A model generated the notes under the pieces. It was given only the letters and a program-made list of their open reading frames with translations, was not told where the DNA came from and did no database searches. The translations under genes were made by a program, and so were the position numbers. Of a stretch of 64,000 bases of DNA, positions 52,402-61,146 are shown piece by piece (positions within the stretch are counted from its first letter, which is position 1; every line of letters begins with the position of its first letter). Source of the DNA: Parvularcula sp964484475 (GTDB lineage: Bacteria > Pseudomonadota > Alphaproteobacteria > Caulobacterales > Parvularculaceae); contig CAZAFU010000001.1 in NCBI GenBank assembly GCA_964484475.1, positions 1 to 64,000 on the forward strand, written 5' to 3'.

Positions 52402-54129
52402 ATGAAAAAAATGCTGCGCCTTGGAACGAGCTGCGCGCTCATCATGACTGCCCTTCAGGCAGCGCCCGCTGCTGCCGAGGTCTTCCGGGTGCAAATTGAC
52501 GAATCGGCGCCCCAGGACAACTACGACGGGCGAATCATCCTGATCCTGACGCCGGACGGTGAGACCGAGCCGCGCTTCCAGGTCGACCAGGCCTACGACG
52601 CTCCGCAGATCTTCGGTATTCAGGTCGACGGTCTCGAAAAGGGCCGCCCGGTTACCATTGGCAAGGACACGCTCGGCTTCCCGGCCGAGGAGATGGCCGA
52701 CGTTCCGGCAGGCGAATATTACGTGCAGGCGGTCCTTCATAAGTACGACACCTTCAACCTTTCCAACGGCAAGACCGTGAAGTTGCCGGCGGCCCGCGGT
52801 GCGGGGCAGAACTGGCGCAAGGAACCGGGCAACATCATCAGCGAGCCGAAGAAGGTCTCGTTCGACCCGGACCGCCGTGGCCGCATCGACATCCAGCTCG
52901 ACAACGTGCTGCCCGACATTCCCAAGAAGGAAGATACCGAGTGGATCCGGCGCATCAGCGTCAAGAGCGACATGCTTTCGGAGTTCTGGGGCACCGACGT
53001 CTACATCAACGGCCACGTGCTGGTGCCGAAAGGCTTCGATGAGAACCCCGACGCGAACTATCCGCTGGCCATTTTCCACGGGCACTTCCCGGAAGACTTC
53101 GGTGGCTTCCGCACCACGCCGCCGGACCCGGATCTCGAATGCGAGTACAGCGAACGCTTCGACGAGCCATGCTACAACCGCATCCAGCAGCAGGAAGCCT
53201 ACGACTTCTACAAGACCTGGACGTCAGACGACTTTCCCCGCATGCTGATCGTCGAGATCGATCACTCCAACCCCTATTACGACGACAGCTACGCCGTGAA
53301 CTCGGCGAACATCGGGCCTTATGGCGATGCCCTCACCTATGAGTTCATCCCGGCCCTGGAAGAGAAGTTCCGCGGGCTCGGCGAACCCTGGTCACGTTTC
53401 CTCTACGGCGGCTCGACCGGTGGCTGGGAAGCTCTCGCGGTTCAGGTCAAATACCCTGAAGAGTACAACGGCGCCTTTGCGGCCTGTCCGGATCCCATCG
53501 ATTTCCGGCAGATGATGACGGTGAACATCTACGAGGACGAGAACGCCTACTACCGCGAAGGTCCGTTCACGAAGATCGAACGCCCCGCGCACAGGAACTA
53601 TCTCGGCCATATCTCCCGGACCATGGAGATGGAAAACCGCTACGAGCTGGTTCTCGGAGACAAAACCCGTTCGGGCCAGCAATGGGACGTATGGGAAGCG
53701 GTTTACTCGCCGATGGGCGAGGACGGTTATCCGCAGCGCATCTGGGACAAGCGAACCGGCGAGATCGATCCCGAGGTTGCCGAATACTGGAAGGAAAACT
53801 ACGACCTCCGGTACATTCTCGAACGTGACTGGTCCAAGATCGGCGAATCCCTCGAAGGGAAGATCCATATCTACACCGGCGACATGGACAACTACTACCT
53901 GAACAATGCCGTTTATCTCATGGAGGACTTCCTTGAGACGACCGAGAACCCGCACTATGGTGGCGTTGTCGAGTACGGCGATCGTGACGAGCACTGCTGG
54001 AACGGCGATCCGGACGAACCGAACGCGGTCTCACGCCTGCGCTACAACACGATGTACGTTCCGCGCATCCTTGAACTCATCGAGGAAAACGCTCCGCAAG
54101 GTTCCGACCTTACGAGCTGGCGCTACTGA
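52402..54129 (+). CDS. Exported alpha/beta-hydrolase (putative esterase)
   Basis: 575 residues from the ATG at 52402; an ATG three codons later is also possible, and neither has a strong ribosome site. Signal peptide (LRLGTSCALIMTALQAAPAA) with an N-terminal beta domain (VFRVQIDESAPQDNYDGRII, GEYYVQAVLHKYDTF). The catalytic half has the nucleophile elbow in LYGGSTGGWEALAVQ (Gly-Gly-Ser-Thr-Gly), and YGDRDEHCWNGD may hold the catalytic His. It resembles the enterochelin/putative esterase fold. First of four rightward genes, followed by a terminator hairpin before the M20 gene. Substrate unknown. Confidence 0.8.
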   Translation: MKKMLRLGTSCALIMTALQAAPAAAEVFRVQIDESAPQDNYDGRIILILTPDGETEPRFQVDQAYDAPQIFGIQVDGLEKGRPVTIGKDTLGFPAEEMADVPAGEYYVQAVLHKYDTFNLSNGKTVKLPAARGAGQNWRKEPGNIISEPKKVSFDPDRRGRIDIQLDNVLPDIPKKEDTEWIRRISVKSDMLSEFWGTDVYINGHVLVPKGFDENPDANYPLAIFHGHFPEDFGGFRTTPPDPDLECEYSERFDEPCYNRIQQQEAYDFYKTWTSDDFPRMLIVEIDHSNPYYDDSYAVNSANIGPYGDALTYEFIPALEEKFRGLGEPWSRFLYGGSTGGWEALAVQVKYPEEYNGAFAACPDPIDFRQMMTVNIYEDENAYYREGPFTKIERPAHRNYLGHISRTMEMENRYELVLGDKTRSGQQWDVWEAVYSPMGEDGYPQRIWDKRTGEIDPEVAEYWKENYDLRYILERDWSKIGESLEGKIHIYTGDMDNYYLNNAVYLMEDFLETTENPHYGGVVEYGDRDEHCWNGDPDEPNAVSRLRYNTMYVPRILELIEENAPQGSDLTSWRY

Positions 54130-54135
54130 CAAACG

Positions 54136-54170
54136 AGGCGACCGGTCCCGCGGCACGGGGCCGGTCGCCT
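54136..54170 (+). terminator. Terminator-like hairpin after the esterase-like gene
   Basis: A 14-bp stem (AGGCGACCGGTCCC with GGGGCCGGTCGCCT, one T-G pair) with a 7-base loop, then TTCTTC. It lies between the hydrolase and the M20 peptidase, so read-through to the peptidase genes may be limited. Confidence 0.7.
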
Positions 54171-54215
54171 TTCTTCGACCATCCGTTGAATGATCTTTTT
54201 GGGGACTTCCTCTTT

Positions 54216-55631
54216 ATGAACCTTATGACCGTTTCGGCTGCAGCGCTCGTCGCTCTCGGCGTCTCGTCGGCAGCTCTCGCCGCCCCCCCCGTCAGCGCCG
54301 AGGACAAGGCTCTCGCCAAGGACATTCTCGAAGAGATCGTCTCCATCCGGACGGCGAAGGGCCAGGGACAGACCGGCGCCATGGCGCAGGCGCTCGCCGA
54401 CCGTCTCATGGAGGCCGGCTTCTCCAGGAAGGACATCGACATGCCGTCGGTCAACATCGACGGCGAGACCGTGACACCGCTCATCGTTCGCTACCGGGCC
54501 GAAGGCCGCAGCAAGGAACGGCCGATCGCCCTTCTTGCCCACATGGACGTCGTCGATGCGAGCGCCGAGACGTGGGAAACCGAACCCTACGAACCAGTGG
54601 TCAAGGATGGCTACCTCTATGGTCGCGGCGCCATCGACAACAAGGCGGGAATCGGTGCGCTGATCACCACCTTCATTCGCCTGAAGGAAGAAGGCTGGAG
54701 CCCGAACCGGGACCTCGTCATCGCATTCTCGGCCGATGAAGAGACCGGCATGCAGACCACCAAGATGCTGACCAAGCACAAATGGGTACGCAATGCGGAG
54801 TTCGCGCTGAACTCCGATGCCGGCGCAGGCTCTGCGGGAACCGAAAGGACAAAGCCCGCCTTCAGCATTCAGTCTGCAGAAAAAACCTACGCCACCTTCC
54901 TGATTACGGCCCGCAACCCCGGCGGGCACAGCAGCGCGCCGCGACCGGACAACGCCATCTACGATCTTGTCGACGCGATCGACGCCGTGCAGCAGGTGGA
55001 GTTTCCCGTCGAGTTCAACCCGATCACCCGGGCGATGACCGAAACCCTCGCCGCCGAGCAGGACCCTGAAGTCCGCGACGCCCTGATGAGCCTGCTCAAT
55101 GACCCGTCCGATGCCTCGGCCCGGGAAGTCGTGCAGGAGAGCGGCGTACGCGCCCATTTCCTGTCGACGACATGCGTTCCGACGATGCTCGACGCGGGGA
55201 GCGCGGAGAACGCGCTGCCGCAGAAGGCGACTGTCACCGTCAACTGCCGGATCATGCCCGGAACGTCCCCCGATGAAATTCAGACCGTCCTCACCAATGC
55301 GATTTCGAACCCGGACATCGAGATCCGGCCGAATGGAGAACGCACGCAGAGCCCCGTTTCTCCGATTAGGGAAGATCTCTTCGCCTCGATCACCTCGGCG
55401 GTTCACAAACTCTACCCTGATGCAACGGTCGAGCCGAGCATGTCATCGGGCGGAACGGACGGGCGCGAGTTCCGCAGCGCCGGGATTCCGACCTATGGCG
55501 CTGGCGCCATCGCTCTGGGGCCCGACGACCGTCGTGCCCACGGTATCAACGAGCGTGTTCCGCTCGAAACCTACTACCTGCAGACGGTCTTCTGGGAAAC
55601 GCTCCTGAAAGACCTCGCCGGTGGGGCCTGA
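54216..55631 (+). CDS. Exported M20-family metallopeptidase
   Basis: 471 residues from the ATG at 54216, which gives a clean signal peptide (TVSAAALVALGVSSAALA); the frame is open to 54186. M20 metal ligands are clear: LAHMDVVDA (His, Asp), GRGAIDNKAG, ADEETGM (Glu pair) and SGGTDGREF. These enzymes cut amino acids from small peptides or hydrolyse N-acyl groups. Being exported, it should act in the periplasm on imported peptides. It ends 2 bases before the first M24 gene. Confidence 0.9.
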   Translation: MNLMTVSAAALVALGVSSAALAAPPVSAEDKALAKDILEEIVSIRTAKGQGQTGAMAQALADRLMEAGFSRKDIDMPSVNIDGETVTPLIVRYRAEGRSKERPIALLAHMDVVDASAETWETEPYEPVVKDGYLYGRGAIDNKAGIGALITTFIRLKEEGWSPNRDLVIAFSADEETGMQTTKMLTKHKWVRNAEFALNSDAGAGSAGTERTKPAFSIQSAEKTYATFLITARNPGGHSSAPRPDNAIYDLVDAIDAVQQVEFPVEFNPITRAMTETLAAEQDPEVRDALMSLLNDPSDASAREVVQESGVRAHFLSTTCVPTMLDAGSAENALPQKATVTVNCRIMPGTSPDEIQTVLTNAISNPDIEIRPNGERTQSPVSPIREDLFASITSAVHKLYPDATVEPSMSSGGTDGREFRSAGIPTYGAGAIALGPDDRRAHGINERVPLETYYLQTVFWETLLKDLAGGA

Positions 55632-55633
55632 AC

Positions 55634-56908
55634 ATGGCCGAGGCATATATCGCCAGCCCCAGGCAGGGCCTCCACCGCAGGGGGTTTCTCGGAACCGCGG
55701 CAGCGATCATGGGCACCGCGCTGGTTGTCCCTTCGTCGCTCGCCGCGAGCCAGGAGCGCACCCGTATCACGAACGCCGCTCCCATCACTCCGGCGGAACG
55801 ACGTGTTCGGATCGCCCGGGCGCAGGAACTTCTGAAACAGGCGGGTCACGCTGCGCTCTTCGTGGAAGCGGGATCGACCCTCAAATACTTCACCGGCATC
55901 GAATGGTGGCGGAGTGAGCGGCTGACCGCAGCTCTCATTCCGGCGGAAGGCGATATCATGATCGTCACGCCGGAGTTCGAGGAGCCCTCGATCCGCGAAA
56001 TGCTGGTCGTCGGTGACGACGTCAGGATCTGGAACGAGCACCAAAGTCCCTATACCCCGATCCGTGCGTGGCTCGACGAAAACAAGATTTCCGACAAGAC
56101 CCTCGCGGTCGATGAAACGGTCCGGCTTTTCGCCACCCTCGGCGTGCGCAAGGCCGCCCCTGACCTCACCGTGGTATCGGGCGCGCCGATCGTGAACGGC
56201 TGCCGGATGTACAAGAGCCCGGCCGAACTCGCCTTGATGCAGCGTGCGTCCGACATCACCGTCGCGGCATATCGCAGCCTCGATGGCAAGGTCGAAAAGG
56301 GGATGACCGGGCCCGACATCTTCGCCCTGATGCGCGAAGCCATGGTCGCCAATGGCGGCGAGAATCCTTCGGGCGGCGTCCAGATCGACGAAGGCACCGC
56401 CCTGCCCCACGGCTCGAAGGAGCCACTGACGGTCCGGGCCGGTTCCACGGTCCTCATGGACTGCGGATGCGGAGCGGACGGCTATCGCTCCGACATCTCG
56501 CGCACTTTCGTCTTCGGGGAGCCTTCGAAGGACCAGCGGCGCATCTTCAGGGAAGTCAGGCGCGGGCAGGACATCGCCATGGAGACGGCGCAGGTCGGCA
56601 CACCGGCCGGCATCGTCGATGACCGCGTGCGGGCCTACTACACCGAGCTTGGCTACGGCCCCGGCTACAAGACACCGGGCCTGCCGCACCGGACCGGACA
56701 CGGCATCGGCATGGACGTCCACGAACCGATCAACCTGGTCCACGGTGAGACGACATTGCTCGCTCCCGGAATGTGCTTCTCGAACGAGCCTGGAATCTAC
56801 GTACCCGGAAGCTTTGGGGTACGGATCGAAGACTGCTTCGCCATGACCGAGGACGGCCCCCGCTATTTCTCGCAGCCACCGCGCTCGCTCGACGAACCTT
56901 TCGCGTAA
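55634..56908 (+). CDS. M24 peptidase (Xaa-Pro aminopeptidase type), Tat-exported
   Basis: 424 residues. A twin-arginine signal (HRRGFLGTAAAIMG, near 14-27) leads. The creatinase-type N-terminal domain (AQELLKQAGHAALFVEAG) is followed by the pita-bread catalytic domain with all five metal ligands recognisable: DCGCGADGYRSDISRT (two Asp), RTGHGIGMDVHE (His), FSNEPGIY (Glu) and RIEDC (Glu). Xaa-Pro and related dipeptide hydrolysis is likely. It follows the M20 gene by 2 bases. Confidence 0.92.
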   Translation: MAEAYIASPRQGLHRRGFLGTAAAIMGTALVVPSSLAASQERTRITNAAPITPAERRVRIARAQELLKQAGHAALFVEAGSTLKYFTGIEWWRSERLTAALIPAEGDIMIVTPEFEEPSIREMLVVGDDVRIWNEHQSPYTPIRAWLDENKISDKTLAVDETVRLFATLGVRKAAPDLTVVSGAPIVNGCRMYKSPAELALMQRASDITVAAYRSLDGKVEKGMTGPDIFALMREAMVANGGENPSGGVQIDEGTALPHGSKEPLTVRAGSTVLMDCGCGADGYRSDISRTFVFGEPSKDQRRIFREVRRGQDIAMETAQVGTPAGIVDDRVRAYYTELGYGPGYKTPGLPHRTGHGIGMDVHEPINLVHGETTLLAPGMCFSNEPGIYVPGSFGVRIEDCFAMTEDGPRYFSQPPRSLDEPFA

Positions 56909-56924
56909 GAAACAGGACCTTTCC

Positions 56925-58286
56925 ATGAAACGACTTCTACTGACTTCCGTCGCGGCCACGGCCGCTCTCCTCGCTGCGGGTCCGGCTTTGGCACAGTACC
57001 AGCCCGCCCAAGGCGAAGAGACGATGAGCCCGCCCATGCCCGAGGTGATGACGCCGCGGGAGCAGGCTGAGATCCATGACGCGTGGCTCGAGCGGCGGCT
57101 CGATACGGTCGTACCCGAACTGATGCGGGAGAACGACATCGACATGTGGGTGCTGGTTGCCCGCGAATATCTCGAGGACCCTGTCGTCACTACCATGCTG
57201 AACGCCACGAGCCTTCGGGCACGGCGGCGCACGATCCTGGTCTTCCATGACCGGGGCGAAGAGAAAGGCGTCGAACGCCTGACCGTGAGCCGCTACGGCA
57301 TGGGCGGACTGTTCGAACCGTCCTGGAACCCCGAGGACGGCCAACCCGATCAGTGGAAGCGCCTTGCCGAGATCATCGAAGAGCGCGACCCGGACAAGAT
57401 CGCCCTCAACACGTCGTCGATCTCCGCCTTTGCCGACGGGATGACCTACAGCCAGTACAACGACCTCGTTGACGTGCTGCCCCGGAAGTACAAGCGCCGG
57501 ATCGTCGAAGGCTATCCGCTGGCGATCGGCTGGCTGGAGACCCGCATCCCCGAAGAGATCGAGGTTTACGACGATATCGTCCGTACGGCCCATGCCATAA
57601 TAGGCGAAGGGTTCTCCGCCGACGTCATCGAGCCGGGCGTGACCACCGTTGACGATGTCGTCTGGTGGTTCCGCGAACGTATCGCCGGTCTCGGTCTCAA
57701 GCCTTGGTTCCACCCCTCGGTGGCGATCTACCGTCATGGCGTGGAAGGCGACATGCGCGGTGATACGGTGATCGAGCGCGGTGACATGCTGTGGACGGAT
57801 TTCGGTATCGTCTATCTGGGCCTCAACACCGACACCCAGCACCTTGGCTATGTGTTGCGTGAGGGCGAGACCGAGGTGCCCGCAGGCCTGCGCGCTGGCC
57901 TCGCCGCGAACAACAAGGTGCAGGATGCACTGACCGACGCCTACAGGGTCGGCGACTCAGGCAACGAGGTGCTGGCAAGGGCTCGCAAGGCATCGATCGA
58001 ACAGGGCCTTGAGCCTTCGATCTATTCGCACCCGATCGGTTTCCATGGACACGGCGCCGGAACCTCGATCGGTTTCTGGGACAATCAGGACGCCGATCCG
58101 CGGGGCGAATACCCCGTGCGGGCCAACACGGCCTGGTCGATTGAACTGAAGGCAACGGAACCAGTGCCGGAATGGGGCGGACAGAAGGTCGATTTCAAGA
58201 CCGAAGAAGACGCCTATTTCGACGGTGAGACCGTCCGCTATCTCGATGGCCGCCAGACAGAGTTTCACATCATCGACGCGAACTGA
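56925..58286 (+). CDS. M24 family peptidase, Sec-exported
   Basis: 453 residues with AGGACC just upstream. Sec signal (RLLLTSVAATAALLAAGPAL), then an M24 fold: WTDFGIVYLGLNTDTQH (two Asp ligands), SHPIGFHGHGAG (His ligand), AWSIELKA and FKTEEDAYFDG (Glu ligands). The N-terminal part lacks the classical creatinase helix pattern. A second metallopeptidase beside a Tat-exported M24 suggests cleavage of a proline-containing or cyclic peptide in two steps. It ends 46 bp from the convergent deacetylase-type gene. Confidence 0.9.
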   Translation: MKRLLLTSVAATAALLAAGPALAQYQPAQGEETMSPPMPEVMTPREQAEIHDAWLERRLDTVVPELMRENDIDMWVLVAREYLEDPVVTTMLNATSLRARRRTILVFHDRGEEKGVERLTVSRYGMGGLFEPSWNPEDGQPDQWKRLAEIIEERDPDKIALNTSSISAFADGMTYSQYNDLVDVLPRKYKRRIVEGYPLAIGWLETRIPEEIEVYDDIVRTAHAIIGEGFSADVIEPGVTTVDDVVWWFRERIAGLGLKPWFHPSVAIYRHGVEGDMRGDTVIERGDMLWTDFGIVYLGLNTDTQHLGYVLREGETEVPAGLRAGLAANNKVQDALTDAYRVGDSGNEVLARARKASIEQGLEPSIYSHPIGFHGHGAGTSIGFWDNQDADPRGEYPVRANTAWSIELKATEPVPEWGGQKVDFKTEEDAYFDGETVRYLDGRQTEFHIIDAN

Positions 58287-58332
58287 GTCGACAGCCACAC
58301 TGGCCGGCCGGAGAGCGGCGGGCCATTCGTTC

Positions 58333-59229
58333 TTACACGGACTCCTCGAGAACCCATTTCGCCACGTCGAGATGGGTTCCGAACCAAGCGCCGCCCATGG
58401 CCTTGGCGTCGGTAATCAACTGGTCGAGGATCCAGATCCTCGATCGGTAGCCGATGACGAATGGGTGCATCACGAGCTGGAAGACGCCGCCCTCCCGTGC
58501 CGCCGCGTCGAGCTCTCTCCTGAAGATCTTGTAGACCTCATCCGGCGACAGCCAGGGCCGGGTCGCGGGCTGCCGATTGAACATCAGGTAGACGGCGTCG
58601 TCCCGCAGCCATTCGACCGGAATCTCGGCAAGGCCGGTTGGCTCGCCATCGACCACCAATTCGTAGCAGTCCTCGTCAGCCATCATCGAGCTGTCGTAGA
58701 TGCAGCCGATCTCCTTTGCGAGGCTGATGGTTTGCGGGCTGAGATCCCAGTTCGCCGAGCGGAACCCCTGCGGTGCCTCGCCGAGAATGCCGCCGAGCAC
58801 GTCCCGCGCGCGCAGCATCAGCTCACGCTCGGTCTTCTCGTCGAGCCGGGAATTGTTCTCGTGAATGAAGCCGTGAATGCCGATCTCGTGGCCTTCTGCC
58901 GCGATGCGGCGGGTCTCCTCCGGGTCGATGAGGGCGGAAACAGCCGGCATGAAGAAGCTTGCAGGAACCTCGTGACAACGCAGGGTCTCGAGAATCCGGG
59001 GAACGCCGACCCGGCGCCCGAACTCGCCCCAGGCGAGGCGCCCGACAGCGGCTTTTCCGCCGCCAAGTTCGAAGGTCTCGTGATCGCAATCAAAGGATAA
59101 GGCAACGGCGAATTGTGCGCCCTGCGGCCACTGTCTCGGCCGTAGAGGACGCCCTGCCCGGACCTTCGAGACGAGAGCGCGCCATTCGCTTTCCTCTGCG
59201 TTCCAAGGATCATCTCGCCATTCAGCCAT
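58333..59229 (-). CDS. NodB-type polysaccharide deacetylase / cyclic imidase
   Basis: 298 residues, no signal peptide. The metal motif is intact: ALSFDCDHE (Asp pair) and EIGIHGFIHENN (His, His). The N-terminal region (RQWPQGAQFAVALSFDCD) and the central QGFRSANWDLSPQT resemble the H. pylori PgdA-like group, whose members include cyclic-imide hydrolases. Being cytoplasmic, it is more likely an amide or imide hydrolase than a wall deacetylase. It is divergent from the DUF885 gene and shares a palindromic region (59302-59320). Confidence 0.82.
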   Translation of the reverse strand: MAEWRDDPWNAEESEWRALVSKVRAGRPLRPRQWPQGAQFAVALSFDCDHETFELGGGKAAVGRLAWGEFGRRVGVPRILETLRCHEVPASFFMPAVSALIDPEETRRIAAEGHEIGIHGFIHENNSRLDEKTERELMLRARDVLGGILGEAPQGFRSANWDLSPQTISLAKEIGCIYDSSMMADEDCYELVVDGEPTGLAEIPVEWLRDDAVYLMFNRQPATRPWLSPDEVYKIFRRELDAAAREGGVFQLVMHPFVIGYRSRIWILDQLITDAKAMGGAWFGTHLDVAKWVLEESV

Positions 59230-59301
59230 GCCCAGCTCCTCTTGTCGTCGCGGCCGTTTCTGTCACTCGATCTGGCCCGAAGGATATCTTCATGCAAACC
59301 G

Positions 59302-59320
59302 ATGTCCGCATAGCGGACAT
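59302..59320. promoter_or_regulatory. Palindromic operator-like site
   Basis: ATGTCCGCATAGCGGACAT: 8-bp perfect arms with a 3-base spacer, in the 179-bp gap between the divergent deacetylase (start 59229) and DUF885 (start 59409) genes. A TTGACG hexamer follows at 59327. Confidence 0.6.
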
Positions 59321-59408
59321 TTATTCTTGACGGCAAGCAGAAGGGGTCGTTTCATCCATCAGCGGCGGATGCCCGAGCCGGGCCAGCTGCTCAATGACGG
59401 AGGTCATC

Positions 59409-61076
59409 ATGCTGGTCCGCAGGAAGGCTACTCTCTCGGTGCTTACAAGCGTCCTCGTGGCCAGTGCGAGCGCCCTGCCCATCATGGCAACCGCTGCGAG
59501 TGCGGCGCAGGAAAGACCGATACCGCAGGGCGACGGCAGCTACGACGATCTCATCTCCCTCTACGAAGAGTTCAAGAGTTGGCGGGACCGTCAGCCGGCT
59601 GAGTATAGCCGCAAGGCGCTCGAAAAGCGCCGCCAGCGGATGAAGCAGTTCCAGAAAGAACTCTCGGACATGAACGTGGCCTCGTGGGACCGCGAGCAGC
59701 AGAACGACTACCTCGTCACCCGCGCCCGTTTCGACGAACAGGACTTCATCCTGAATGTCAGCCGTCCGTGGGCCCGCGACCCCTACTTCTATGTCGGGGA
59801 TCTGATGCCTCTTGCCTTCACGGAGCTTCCCGTCGAAGGCGCCGCCCGCGAGGAACTCGAGCGGGCACTGGCCCGGATACCTGGGACGCTGACAGAAGCG
59901 AAGCGCAACCTCACCGAAGCCGCCCGCGATCATGCCGACTTCGCGCTCTTCAACCTCAGCAAATCCGACAATGTCAATCATCTCCATCCGGTACGCGAGA
60001 CACCGCCGCCCGGCATCATCGGGTGGTACGACGACTTCCTGGAGCGTGCACTGAGCGAACAGCCCGATCTGGCTCCAGGGATCGAGAAAGCGCGCGATGC
60101 ACTTGTCGCATATCGTGACTGGATCGATCAGAACCGGGACGGGATGACGGCACCGAACGGCGTCGGAAGGGCGCATCTCGACTGGTATCTGAGGCACGTG
60201 AAAATGCTCCCCTACACATCCGACGAGGTGGAACTCCTCGCCGAGATGGAAAAGGACCGGCTTCTCGCTTTCTTCGCGCTGGAGCGGCACCGCAACAGGG
60301 ATCTCCCAGAGATCGCGCTGCCACAATCGAAAGAAGAATACGAGGAACGCCTGGCGCGGACAGACAAGCAGATACGGACGTTTCTCGAGGAGGAAGAGTT
60401 CATCACGATCCCCTCCTACATTCCGAGCGACTGGCGCGAGCTCGGCTTCAACGTACCCTACATGGAGCGCGAGACTCTGAATTTCTGGGAGCAGGTGCAG
60501 TTCCGCGATCCCGCCCCTGACCATCTGCATGCTGTTATTCCCGGCCACCGCTTCGATGGCCTGGTCGAGAGGGAGCTGGCCCATCCGATCCGTGATGACA
60601 GTTTCGGCGACCGGCGCGAGGGATATGCAGTCTATCTCGAGGAAGCAGCGCTTCAGGGCGGCCTCCTGGACGATCAGCCGCGGGTCAAGGAACTCATCTA
60701 TGTCTTCGGCCTGTGGCGGGCCGTGCGGACCGTCGGCGACGTCCGTAATCAGACGAACGAGTACACGCAGCAGGAAACCATCGACTACTGGCGGGAGTGG
60801 ACGCCTTACCTCGATGACGGCGTTGCCCGAAAGTACTCCTACCTGCGCCCCACGCCAGCACATACGCTGCACTATACAATGGGTGCGATCGAAATGCGCC
60901 GCCTTCTGGCGGACCGAAAGAATCAGCTCGGAGAGGAGTTTGTCCTCCATGAATTCCACGACGAGCTGATGGCGCGTGGCCGGATACCCGTGGCGCTGCT
61001 GCGCTACGAGATGACCGGCGACGACGAGGATATGGCCATGTTCTGGGACCGGACGGCACTCGCCGACATCCGGTAG
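59409..61076 (+). CDS. DUF885 family exported protein (putative metallo-hydrolase)
   Basis: 555 residues from the ATG at 59409, chosen because GGAGG lies 5 bases before it. A long signal peptide ends near ATAASA. It matches DUF885, a mostly uncharacterised family with a zincin-like active site: LHAVIPGHRFDGLVEREL (usual form HEAIPGHxxQ; Glu is replaced by Ala here), EGYAVYLEEAALQG, and HEFHDELMARGRIPVALLR. The changed first motif could weaken catalysis. It completes the exported hydrolase island and is divergent from the deacetylase gene. Confidence 0.85.
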   Translation: MLVRRKATLSVLTSVLVASASALPIMATAASAAQERPIPQGDGSYDDLISLYEEFKSWRDRQPAEYSRKALEKRRQRMKQFQKELSDMNVASWDREQQNDYLVTRARFDEQDFILNVSRPWARDPYFYVGDLMPLAFTELPVEGAAREELERALARIPGTLTEAKRNLTEAARDHADFALFNLSKSDNVNHLHPVRETPPPGIIGWYDDFLERALSEQPDLAPGIEKARDALVAYRDWIDQNRDGMTAPNGVGRAHLDWYLRHVKMLPYTSDEVELLAEMEKDRLLAFFALERHRNRDLPEIALPQSKEEYEERLARTDKQIRTFLEEEEFITIPSYIPSDWRELGFNVPYMERETLNFWEQVQFRDPAPDHLHAVIPGHRFDGLVERELAHPIRDDSFGDRREGYAVYLEEAALQGGLLDDQPRVKELIYVFGLWRAVRTVGDVRNQTNEYTQQETIDYWREWTPYLDDGVARKYSYLRPTPAHTLHYTMGAIEMRRLLADRKNQLGEEFVLHEFHDELMARGRIPVALLRYEMTGDDEDMAMFWDRTALADIR

Positions 61077-61090
61077 CAGAGATGGGCCTG

Positions 61091-61118
61091 GCCGGGACCT
61101 ACGGATGCGGGTCCCGGC
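61091..61118 (+). terminator. Hairpin after the DUF885 gene
   Basis: GCCGGGACC (61091-61099) pairs with GGTCCCGGC (61110-61118), with a 10-base loop. CTCTTCGATTTCTG follows, a partial U-tract. It lies between the DUF885 gene and the convergent BKACE gene. Confidence 0.6.
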
Positions 61119-61146
61119 GCCTCTTCGATTTCTGAAAACCGGGTTG

